A DNA stretch of 6,039 bases from Eubacterium sp. (GTDB lineage Bacteria; Bacillota; Clostridia; Oscillospirales; Acutalibacteraceae). The notes beneath the pieces are model-generated. The model had not been told where the DNA came from. It saw only the letters and a list, made by a program, of their open reading frames with translations, and searched no databases. Both the position numbers and the translations under genes were made by a program. Location: the NCBI GenBank assembly GCA_029052085.1, contig JAIDJS010000034.1:1-6039 (forward strand). The letters run 5' to 3'. Positions 1-5,438 of the stretch are shown one piece after another. Position 1 is the first letter of the stretch; every line of letters begins with the position of its first letter.

Positions 1-97
1 AAACGATTTCAAATCCTGCCCTGGTTAATAGCTCTGCCATATATTCACTTTCTGTTTGATTAACCTTGCAGCCAAGTGTATAAAATGCAGCTTTCAT
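1..97 (-). CDS. mtaB: tRNA (N(6)-L-threonylcarbamoyladenosine(37)-C(2))-methylthiotransferase MtaB, N-terminal fragment
   Basis: Only the first 32 codons are present; the gene runs off the left edge on the minus strand. The peptide begins MKAAFYTLGCKVNQTESEYM. The TLGCKVNQ-x-E signature is that of the MtaB branch of methylthiotransferases, whereas MiaB typically has TFGCQMN and RimO SLGCPKN. Cys10 would be the first of three cysteines binding the auxiliary iron-sulfur cluster in the N-terminal UPF0004 domain; the radical-SAM and TRAM domains would lie outside the window. The family adds a methylthio group to t6A at position 37 of ANN-decoding tRNAs, using S-adenosylmethionine, in the cytoplasm. 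The start is supported by a TGGAGA Shine-Dalgarno site (105-110, minus) seven bases upstream of ATG. The gene is divergent from the carboxypeptidase gene. The family call is firm for so short a piece; MtaB rather than another subfamily rests on one motif. Confidence 0.78.
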   Translation of the reverse strand, partial: MKAAFYTLGCKVNQTESEYMAELLTRAGFEIV

Positions 98-124
98 AAT
101 TGTATCTCCAAAAATAATTAATTT

Positions 125-153
125 ATTATAGCAAGTTTTCGTTATTATTACAA
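125..153 (-). promoter_or_regulatory. Sigma-A promoter for mtaB (extended -10)
   Basis: Read on the minus strand, TTGTAA (148-153) is the -35 box, followed by a 17-base spacer and a perfect TATAAT -10 box (125-130). TG-n immediately precedes the -10 box, giving an extended -10. Transcription would start near base 118 and leave a leader of about 20 bases before the ATG at 97. Its -35 box coincides with the probable -10 box of the divergent carboxypeptidase gene. Confidence 0.65.
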
Positions 154-154
154 T
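126..154 (+). promoter_or_regulatory. Possible promoter for the D-Ala-D-Ala carboxypeptidase gene
   Basis: TACAAT (149-154) is a one-mismatch -10 box, placing a transcription start near base 161 and a leader of about 25 bases. The -35 region at the usual 17-base spacing (TTATAG, 126-131) is poor, with three of six matches. An alternative -10, TAAGAT (165-170), is weaker. A promoter must lie in this gap because the upstream gene is divergent, but the exact boxes are uncertain. Confidence 0.35.
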
Positions 155-175
155 AAAAAATGAATAAGATATAGT

Positions 176-181
176 GGTGAT
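176..181 (+). promoter_or_regulatory. Shine-Dalgarno site that selects the ATG at 186
   Basis: GGTGAT matches the downstream half of the full Shine-Dalgarno consensus AAGGAGGTGATC and ends four bases before the ATG at 186, which is correct spacing for that half. It overlaps the in-frame GTG codons at 174 and 177. Starting at either GTG would consume the site and put non-signal residues before the MKR start of the signal peptide. Confidence 0.6.
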
Positions 182-185
182 TTTT

Positions 186-1334
186 ATGAAAAGAGTAATG
201 ATTTTTTTTATGTTGTTTTCTGTTTTTATGCTTGGTACAGTAACATGCTTTGCTGAAACTGAAGAAAAAAAGGAAGATGAAAGTATTGAAAAAGCAAAGT
301 CTGCAATACTGATGTGTATTGATACGGGAGATATTATTTATGAAAAGAATGCTTATGAGCATTGCTCTCCTGCATCCGTTACAAAGGTTATGAGTATTCT
401 TTTAATTCTTGAAGCGATTGACAGCGGAAAAATATCGCTGACAGACAGCGTTGCTGCGTCAGAAAATGCTGTTGCTATGGGCGGCTCTCAGATCTGGCTT
501 GAGGTTGGAGAAAAAATGACTGTTGATGAGCTGCTAAAGGCTGTTGTTGTTGCATCTGCAAATGATGCCTGCATGGCGCTGGGAGAATATATTGCCGGCT
601 CGGATACAGGCTTTATTAAAATGATGAATGACAGAGCAAAGGAACTTGGACTTGAAAACAGTAATTTTGAAAACTGTACAGGGTTGGACGATACGGTAAC
701 AAACCACTATTCCTGCGCTTATGATCTTGCTGTTATTGCAAAAGAAGTTATGAAGCATGAATCAATTAAGAACTATACCTCTATATGGCTAGACAGCCTG
801 CGAAACGGCAAAACAGAGCTTAATAATACGAATAAGCTTGTAAACACATACAAGGGAATAACCGGTCTGAAAACAGGAACAACATCAAATGCGGGCTTCT
901 GTCTGTGTGCTACGGCAGAAAGGGATGGAATGAATCTTGTTGCCGTTGTTCTTGGCTGTGAAACAAGTGATGTAAGATTTGAAAGTGCAACAAATCTGCT
1001 TGATTTCGGATTTGCAAATTATGAGCTTGCCGAACCTCAGTTTGATAAATCAAAAATTACGGATGTCAGAATTAAAAACGGTATTGAAAAAAGCATTTCT
1101 CCGTCCTTGGCTGATGCGGAAAAAATTTTAGTTGCAAAGGGAAGCGGAGAAATTGAATATACTTATGAAATAAATACAGAAATGCAGGCACCTGTTAATA
1201 AAGGCGATAAATTGGGTACAATAGTATTGAAATCCGGAGACGATATTATAAAAACAGTTTATTTAAAATCGGATAAGGATGTAAAAGAAATAAGCTTTTC
1301 ATTTATTTTCACGAAAATGTTAAAGAATATTTAA
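186..1334 (+). CDS. Secreted serine-type D-alanyl-D-alanine carboxypeptidase (peptidase S11, PBP5/DacF-like)
   Basis: This penicillin-binding protein removes the terminal D-Ala from peptidoglycan stem peptides outside the membrane. A signal peptide is visible: MKR, a hydrophobic stretch to about residue 20, and a probable cut after TCFA (residue 23). The cysteine there lacks a proper lipobox, so a lipoprotein is unlikely. An acidic/lysine linker follows (24-38). All three active-site motifs are intact: SVTK at 64-67 (nucleophile Ser64, Lys67), SAN at 124-126 and KTG at 229-231. Residues from about 275 to 355 fit the beta-rich PBP5 C-terminal domain, and the Phe/Lys tail could act as an amphipathic membrane anchor. 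The 382-residue length is normal for DacA/DacF proteins. The start at 186 is preferred over GTG 174. It appears to be transcribed alone, since pgi has its own promoter. Whether it is the vegetative (dacA) or sporulation (dacF/dacB) paralogue cannot be decided here. Confidence 0.93.
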   Translation: MKRVMIFFMLFSVFMLGTVTCFAETEEKKEDESIEKAKSAILMCIDTGDIIYEKNAYEHCSPASVTKVMSILLILEAIDSGKISLTDSVAASENAVAMGGSQIWLEVGEKMTVDELLKAVVVASANDACMALGEYIAGSDTGFIKMMNDRAKELGLENSNFENCTGLDDTVTNHYSCAYDLAVIAKEVMKHESIKNYTSIWLDSLRNGKTELNNTNKLVNTYKGITGLKTGTTSNAGFCLCATAERDGMNLVAVVLGCETSDVRFESATNLLDFGFANYELAEPQFDKSKITDVRIKNGIEKSISPSLADAEKILVAKGSGEIEYTYEINTEMQAPVNKGDKLGTIVLKSGDDIIKTVYLKSDKDVKEISFSFIFTKMLKNI

Positions 1335-1344
1335 TAAAAATATG

Positions 1345-1373
1345 TTGATATATATTTCGGTTTGTTGTAAAAT
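1345..1373 (+). promoter_or_regulatory. Sigma-A promoter for pgi
   Basis: TTGATA (1345-1350) and TAAAAT (1368-1373), each one mismatch from consensus, are separated by exactly 17 bases. The predicted transcription start near 1380 gives a leader of about 27 bases carrying the AAGGAG ribosome-binding site (1395-1400). It lies wholly in the gap after the carboxypeptidase stop codon, where I see no convincing terminator, so some read-through into pgi is also possible. Confidence 0.7.
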
Positions 1374-1407
1374 AATCACTTGAAGTTTATAGAAAAGGAG
1401 ATAAATT

Positions 1408-2754
1408 ATGGAAAAGTTAAAACTTATAAATAAATATGCGGATAAATTTGTTTCTGATAAAGACATTTCCGATATGAGTACAAGAGCCGTTCAGGCTATG
1501 AATACGCTTCACGCTAAAAACGGAGAAGGAAATGATTTCCTTGGTTGGGTAACTCTTCCTACGGATTATGATAAGGAAGAATTTGCAAGAATTAAAACTG
1601 CTTCCGAATATATCAAAAAGAATTGTGATATTCTTATCGTTATCGGTATCGGCGGTTCTTATCTTGGTGCCAGGGCTGTTATAGAGGCGTTGAAATCCCC
1701 GAATTACAATGCACTTGCTAAGGATACTCCTCAGATTTATTTCATCGGAAACACAATCAGCCCAACAATGGTTACTGAGCTTGTTTCACTCTGTGAAGAT
1801 AAGGATATCTGTATTAATGTAATTTCAAAAAGCGGTACAACAACTGAGCCTGCTATTGCATTCAGAGTATTCCGTGATTTGATCTATAAAAAGTATTCGG
1901 CAGATGAGGCAGCAAAGCGTATTTTCTGCACAACGGATCAGGCAAAAGGAACGCTTAAAGAGCTTGCAGACGAACAGGGATATGAAACCTTTGTTGTTCC
2001 GGATGATGTCGGCGGCAGATATTCCGTATTAACTGCTGTTGGTCTTCTTCCGATAGCTGTTGCCGGAATAGATATTGATGCTCTTATGAATGGTGCAAAA
2101 TTTGCACAGGATAGCCTTAACTGCGAAAGTTTGGAAGAAAATGATTGTCTGAAGTATGCAGCAATACGCAACTGCTTCTATGAAAAAGGCAAAAAGCTTG
2201 AATGCTTCATTTCTTATGAGCCTTGTATGACCATGTTCAACGAATGGTTAAAGCAGCTTTTCGCTGAAAGTGAAGGAAAAGACGGAAAAGGGCTTTATCC
2301 TGTTTCCTGTGTATTCTCAACAGATCTTCATTCTGTAGGTCAGTTTATTCAGGAAAGCGGCTCTTCACTTATGTTTGAAACCTGTATTAAGTTTAACAAG
2401 CCGCTTGATGATTTAACAATCACAGAGCAGGATGGCAATATTGACGGACTTAATTTCCTTGCCGGCAAAACAATGAGCTTTGTTAATGAAAAGGCAAGAC
2501 AGGGTACGCTTCTTGCACATACTGAGGGCGGAGTAGCCAACCTCATACTTGAAGCAAACGGAATTACAGCAGAAGATCTTGGCTATATGATTTATTTCTT
2601 TGAAAAGGCTTGTGCTGTTTCGGGTTATATCCTTGGTGTTAATCCGTTCAATCAGCCGGGTGTTGAAAGCTACAAGAAAAATATGTTTGCTTTGCTCGGT
2701 AAACCGGGTTATGAAAATGAAAAAGAAAAACTTGAAAAAGAACTTGGTATATGA
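1408..2754 (+). CDS. pgi: Glucose-6-phosphate isomerase
   Basis: Interconverts glucose 6-phosphate and fructose 6-phosphate in cytoplasmic glycolysis/gluconeogenesis. At 448 residues it matches the short Firmicute form (about 450) rather than the 550-residue enterobacterial form. Two sugar-isomerase (SIS) folds are expected. The phosphate-binding [11 protein letters not shown] lies at residues 80-90, a serine-rich [10 protein letters not shown] loop follows in the first SIS domain, the first family signature [14 protein letters not shown] is at 199-212, and the second signature, [18 protein letters not shown], is at 406-423. The ESEGKDGKG segment (287-295) is, in my reading, the region carrying the catalytic glutamate. 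AAGGAG seven bases before the ATG fixes the start. It has its own promoter and is followed after 39 bases by a P-loop gene with no terminator between, so they are probably co-transcribed. One oddity is QESGSS at 315-320, which seems one residue longer than the usual QEG/QDG stretch. Confidence 0.97.
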   Translation: MEKLKLINKYADKFVSDKDISDMSTRAVQAMNTLHAKNGEGNDFLGWVTLPTDYDKEEFARIKTASEYIKKNCDILIVIGIGGSYLGARAVIEALKSPNYNALAKDTPQIYFIGNTISPTMVTELVSLCEDKDICINVISKSGTTTEPAIAFRVFRDLIYKKYSADEAAKRIFCTTDQAKGTLKELADEQGYETFVVPDDVGGRYSVLTAVGLLPIAVAGIDIDALMNGAKFAQDSLNCESLEENDCLKYAAIRNCFYEKGKKLECFISYEPCMTMFNEWLKQLFAESEGKDGKGLYPVSCVFSTDLHSVGQFIQESGSSLMFETCIKFNKPLDDLTITEQDGNIDGLNFLAGKTMSFVNEKARQGTLLAHTEGGVANLILEANGITAEDLGYMIYFFEKACAVSGYILGVNPFNQPGVESYKKNMFALLGKPGYENEKEKLEKELGI

Positions 2755-2763
2755 TATCATATA
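2748..2763. repeat. 16-base perfect palindrome across the pgi stop codon
   Basis: TATATGATATCATATA is its own reverse complement and contains the pgi TGA stop (2752-2754). It has no loop and is not followed by a T-run, so it is not an intrinsic terminator. It could be a binding site for a dimeric protein, or chance in AT-rich sequence. The sequence is certain; a function is not. Confidence 0.4.
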
Positions 2764-2793
2764 AATATGAAATAAACCTTGGAGGAATCTTAA

Positions 2794-3210
2794 ATGATTA
2801 AACTTATTATAGGTAATAAAGGCGCAGGCAAAACAAAGAAGCTTATTGATCTTGTGAATTCTTGTGTGGAGAATTCAGACGGCAATGTTGTTTGCGTTGA
2901 AAAAGAACCAAAACTCACTTACGATGTATCATCAAAGGCAAGACTTCTTGAAACAGATACATACAGAATAAGCGGGCATAAGGCTTTTTATGGCTTCCTT
3001 GCCGGTATCTGTGCAGGAAACTATGATGTTACTGATATTCTTATTGATGCAACATTCAAAATTGTTGGCAGAGATTATTCAAAGCTTCCGCTTTTCTTTG
3101 AAATGCTTTCAGAGCTTTCAGAAGCAGCAGATGTAGATTTTATTTTCACAATAAGCTGTGATAAAGAAGATTTACCTGTTGAAATCTTTGATTACTGCGA
3201 AGAGGCTTAA
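2794..3210 (+). CDS. Small P-loop ATP-binding protein of unknown function
   Basis: I do not recognise a characterised family for this 138-residue protein. It opens directly with a beta strand and a Walker A motif, GNKGAGKT (residues 7-14), as in compact P-loop nucleoside triphosphatases. A Walker B-like strand, ILIDA (82-86), ends in Asp85, and a further hydrophobic strand (DFIFTISC, 115-122) is followed by KEDLP, the pattern of a core parallel beta sheet. There is no signal peptide or membrane segment, so it should be cytoplasmic. Similar short proteins in Clostridia are, as I recall, labelled only 'ATP-binding protein' or, doubtfully, 'twitching motility protein PilT'; it lacks the length and the Asp/His boxes of a real PilT. 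GGAGG eight bases before the ATG supports the start. It lies 39 bases after pgi and is followed by a strong terminator, so it is likely the last gene of a two-gene unit. Confidence 0.85.
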   Translation: MIKLIIGNKGAGKTKKLIDLVNSCVENSDGNVVCVEKEPKLTYDVSSKARLLETDTYRISGHKAFYGFLAGICAGNYDVTDILIDATFKIVGRDYSKLPLFFEMLSELSEAADVDFIFTISCDKEDLPVEIFDYCEEA

Positions 3211-3226
3211 TTTTAAAGAATATATC

Positions 3227-3260
3227 GGCGTGGTTTTGTCCACGCCTTTGTTCTTTTTTT
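3227..3260 (+). terminator. Rho-independent terminator of the pgi unit
   Basis: GGCGTGG (3227-3233) and CCACGCC (3240-3246) form a perfect seven-pair GC-rich stem with a six-base TTTTGT loop. A T-rich tract to 3260 (TTTGTTC then seven T) follows directly. It begins 16 bases after the stop codon of the P-loop gene and ends just before the yceD promoter. Confidence 0.9.
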
Positions 3261-3269
3261 AATTTTCTA

Positions 3270-3298
3270 TTGACAAAATAAATTCTTATATATATAAT
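3270..3298 (+). promoter_or_regulatory. Consensus sigma-A promoter for yceD-rpmF
   Basis: TTGACA (3270-3275) and TATAAT (3293-3298) are both perfect matches with the optimal 17-base spacer. This is the strongest promoter in the window, as expected for a ribosomal-protein unit. The start near 3305 leaves a leader of about 20 bases, too short for a riboswitch or autoregulatory structure. Confidence 0.9.
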
Positions 3299-3325
3299 AC
3301 TAAAAGTGCGAGATGAGGTGGCAAT

Positions 3326-3826
3326 ATGAAAATAGACCTTACAAATCTGTTTAACGGAAGTAATGAGTCGGTTTCTGTTGATTATTCATTGAATCTCAAA
3401 AATCTTTTGTACGGAACATATCAGCCATTGCATAAGGATGTTGAGATAAAAGGCTCTGTTTATCAAAAGGCAGATGTTGTTTATCTTGATATTTCAATTT
3501 CCTTTGAATTTTCCGGTGTGTGCGATAGGTGTGCAGAAGATGTCAAAAAGGATTATTGCTTTAAGCTGAGTAAGATTCTTGTTCCAAGTTTGGAAAGTGA
3601 TGCTGATTTCGATGATTATATTGTTGTTGAAGATGGCGTTTTGAACTTAGACGAGCTTGTTGAAGAAGAGATTCAGTTGTTTTTACCAAGTAAAATGCTT
3701 TGCCGTGATGATTGCAAGGGCTTGTGTACAAAATGCGGCAAGAATCTAAACTTAGGAAATTGCGATTGTAAAAAGGATGTTGATCCAAGAATGGCAGCTC
3801 TTTTGCAATTGCTTGATGAAGAGTAA
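3326..3826 (+). CDS. yceD: YceD/DUF177 family protein, large-subunit rRNA accumulation protein
   Basis: The family is linked in E. coli to normal accumulation of 23S rRNA, and its gene is almost always next to rpmF, as here (35-base gap). The 166-residue length is typical. The N-terminal half (to about residue 60) is beta-rich. A CDRC pair lies at 66-69, and the C-terminal half carries a cysteine cluster: C126, C130, C134, C137, C146 and C148, with the KGLCTKCGKNLN segment typical of Firmicute DUF177 proteins and a likely metal-binding site. An acidic stretch (about 90-116, ending LDELVEEEIQL) joins them, and the end reads DPRMAALLQLLDEE, matching the family's usual 'DPRxxxLxxL' tail. GAGGTG five bases before the ATG supports the start. 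It is the first gene behind a consensus promoter. The family is confident; the molecular mechanism is not established. Confidence 0.92.
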   Translation: MKIDLTNLFNGSNESVSVDYSLNLKNLLYGTYQPLHKDVEIKGSVYQKADVVYLDISISFEFSGVCDRCAEDVKKDYCFKLSKILVPSLESDADFDDYIVVEDGVLNLDELVEEEIQLFLPSKMLCRDDCKGLCTKCGKNLNLGNCDCKKDVDPRMAALLQLLDEE

Positions 3827-3861
3827 ATCATTCAGTTTTTTGAATAAAGGAGGCTATAAAA

Positions 3862-4047
3862 ATGGCAGTACCAGCTAGAAGAGTTTCATCAGCAAGAAGA
3901 AATAAAAGACGCTCAAGCGTTTGGAAGTTAAATGCACCAACACTTGTTAAGTGTCCTAACTGTTCAGCTTATACAGTTCCTCACAAGGTATGTGCAAGCT
4001 GTGGTTATTACAACGGCAAGGAAGTTATTGCTAAGGAAGAAGCATAA
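3862..4047 (+). CDS. rpmF: 50S ribosomal protein L32 (bL32), zinc-binding form
   Basis: A small, basic large-subunit protein of 61 residues, the normal size. It starts MAVPARRVSSARRNKRRS, the expected L32 N-terminus that threads into rRNA. Two cysteine pairs, CPNC (31-34) and CASC (44-47), form a complete zinc ribbon, so this is the C+ (zinc-dependent) form rather than the cysteine-free paralogue that some bacteria induce in zinc shortage. A very strong ribosome-binding site, AAAGGAGG (3846-3853), lies eight bases before the ATG, in line with high expression. It is co-transcribed with yceD and followed by a terminator-like hairpin 15 bases after the stop. In many Firmicutes plsX comes next; here der does. 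Confidence 0.98.
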   Translation: MAVPARRVSSARRNKRRSSVWKLNAPTLVKCPNCSAYTVPHKVCASCGYYNGKEVIAKEEA

Positions 4048-4062
4048 GTGTATTAGCTTATC

Positions 4063-4092
4063 AGACGGACAGTGCTGTCCGTCTTTCTTGTT
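4063..4092 (+). terminator. Terminator-like hairpin between rpmF and der
   Basis: AGACGGACAG (4063-4072) and CTGTCCGTCT (4075-4084) are perfect reverse complements; in RNA the inner pairs would open to leave a stem of about eight pairs and a small loop. The run after it, TTTCTTGTT, is T-rich but broken. It would end most yceD-rpmF transcripts while letting some continue into der, acting as an attenuator that keeps ribosomal-protein message above GTPase message. Only 17 bases separate it from the der start. Confidence 0.75.
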
Positions 4093-4109
4093 ATTAGGAG
4101 TTAATAGAT

Positions 4110-5438
4110 ATGAGTAAACCAGTTGTTGCCATAGTCGGCAGACCAAATGTAGGTAAATCTACATTATTCAACAAATTAATAGGAACAAGGCTTTCTATTG
4201 TAGACGATACACCTGGTGTTACAAGAGATAGAATATATGGCGATTGTGAATGGCTTAATCATAATTTTCTGCTTGTTGATACAGGCGGTATTGAGCCTTA
4301 CAGTACGGATGTAATATTAAGTCAGATGAGGGCACAGGCTGAAATTGCTATTGAAACAGCGGATGTTATTGTGCTTGTAACGGATTTAAACTGTGGTGTA
4401 GTAGCATCTGATTATGAAGTTGCCTCAATGCTGCAGAAAAGCGGTAAGCCGATTATTCTTTGTGTTAATAAATGTGACAGAGTAGGTGCACCCGATCCTG
4501 AATTTTATGAGTTTTATAATCTTGGACTGGGTGATCCTGTAGCTGTTTCTTCGGTTCACGGTCACGGTACAGGCGATTTGCTTGATGAAGTAATTAAGTA
4601 TTTTCCTGAAACAGTTGATGAGGAAGAGGACGAAGAAATTATCAATGTTGCAATTATCGGTAAGCCGAATGTCGGTAAATCTTCTCTTGTAAACAGAATA
4701 AGCGGAGAAAACAGGGCTATTGTTTCCGATATTGCAGGTACAACGAGAGATACAACAGATACCTTTGTTGAAAACAGTTTTGGTAAGTTTAATATTATAG
4801 ATACTGCGGGTATCAGAAGAAAAAGCAGAATTAATGATGCAATTGAAAAATTCAGCATTATAAGAGCAAGAATGGCTGTTGAAAGAGCAAATGTATGCGT
4901 TATAATGATTGATGCAACCGAGGGCTTTACGGAGCAGGATTCCAAGGTTGCCGGTATAGCTCTTGATCAGGGAAAAGCATGTATTGTTGCTGTAAATAAA
5001 TGGGATGCTGTTGAAAAAGACGGAAACACAATGAATGAATTCCGCAAAAAGCTTGCAGTGGATTTCTCATTTATGAGCTATGCACCTGTTATGTTTATTT
5101 CAGCAAAAACAGGGCAGAGAATAGATCGTCTTTTTGAAATGATAGCCTTTGTTCATTCTCAGAATTCAATGAGAATTTCAACAGGAAAGCTCAACGAGGT
5201 GCTTGCAATGGCAACCTCAAGAGTTCAGCCGCCAACCGATAAAGGAAAAAGGCTTAAAATTTATTATATGACACAGGCATCAACCCGTCCGCCTACATTC
5301 GTTTTCTTTGTCAATAATGCGGAATTATTCCATTTCTCATATCAGCGTTATCTTGAAAATCAGATAAGAGAGGTTTTCGGTCTTGACGGAACCCCCGTAA
5401 GATTTATTATCAGGGAGAGGGGGGAAGGCAAAAAATGA
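4110..5438 (+). CDS. der: Ribosome biogenesis GTPase Der (EngA), tandem G domains
   Basis: An essential GTPase that binds 50S precursors in the cytoplasm and aids their maturation. Two complete G domains are visible. The first has GRPNVGKST (10-18), the switch segment DDTPGVTRD (32-40), DTGG (57-60) and NKCD (120-123). The second has GKPNVGKSS (184-192), AGTTRD (209-214), DTAG (231-234) and NKWD (296-299). An acidic linker (about 170-177) joins them. Residues from about 353 to 437 form the KH-like RNA-contacting domain, with the conserved RPPTFVFFVN stretch at 393-402. The 442-residue length is normal, and the tail is short and basic (RERGEGKK). AGGAG nine bases before the ATG supports the start. 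The gene lies just after a terminator-like hairpin and overlaps plsY by four bases, so those two are translationally coupled. No key residue is missing. Confidence 0.98.
   Translation: MSKPVVAIVGRPNVGKSTLFNKLIGTRLSIVDDTPGVTRDRIYGDCEWLNHNFLLVDTGGIEPYSTDVILSQMRAQAEIAIETADVIVLVTDLNCGVVASDYEVASMLQKSGKPIILCVNKCDRVGAPDPEFYEFYNLGLGDPVAVSSVHGHGTGDLLDEVIKYFPETVDEEEDEEIINVAIIGKPNVGKSSLVNRISGENRAIVSDIAGTTRDTTDTFVENSFGKFNIIDTAGIRRKSRINDAIEKFSIIRARMAVERANVCVIMIDATEGFTEQDSKVAGIALDQGKACIVAVNKWDAVEKDGNTMNEFRKKLAVDFSFMSYAPVMFISAKTGQRIDRLFEMIAFVHSQNSMRISTGKLNEVLAMATSRVQPPTDKGKRLKIYYMTQASTRPPTFVFFVNNAELFHFSYQRYLENQIREVFGLDGTPVRFIIRERGEGKK

Noticed and set aside
174..185. In-frame GTG codons at 174 and 177 as the start of the carboxypeptidase.
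   Set aside because: They lie within the GGTGAT ribosome-binding site and have no good site of their own; ATG at 186 gives a clean MKR signal peptide.
194..260. A lipoprotein signal (Cys21 in the carboxypeptidase leader).
   Set aside because: The residues before the Cys (TVT) do not fit a lipobox, and a type I cleavage site follows two residues later.
126..362. A 78-codon minus-strand open frame covering the divergent gap and the signal-peptide region.
   Set aside because: It is low-complexity, Asn/His/Phe-rich, and would cross the mtaB promoter; no family features.
2413..2760. A 115-codon minus-strand open frame opposite the end of pgi, Phe-rich at its start.
   Set aside because: The Phe-rich part is only the complement of lysine and glutamate codons at the Pgi C-terminus.
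3830..3845. An ATTCA/TGAAT inverted repeat around a T-run between yceD and rpmF.
   Set aside because: Five AT-rich pairs are too weak for a terminator, and the T-run is in the loop rather than after the stem.
3932..4117. A 61-codon plus-strand open frame overlapping rpmF in another frame.
   Set aside because: It is an out-of-frame shadow of L32, with no ribosome-binding site and no protein-like pattern; it would also run through the hairpin.
4562..4945. A 127-codon minus-strand open frame opposite der, rich in Leu, Ile and Ser.
   Set aside because: It lies antisense to the second Der G domain; its hydrophobic look arises from reverse-reading Glu/Lys/Asn/Asp codons.
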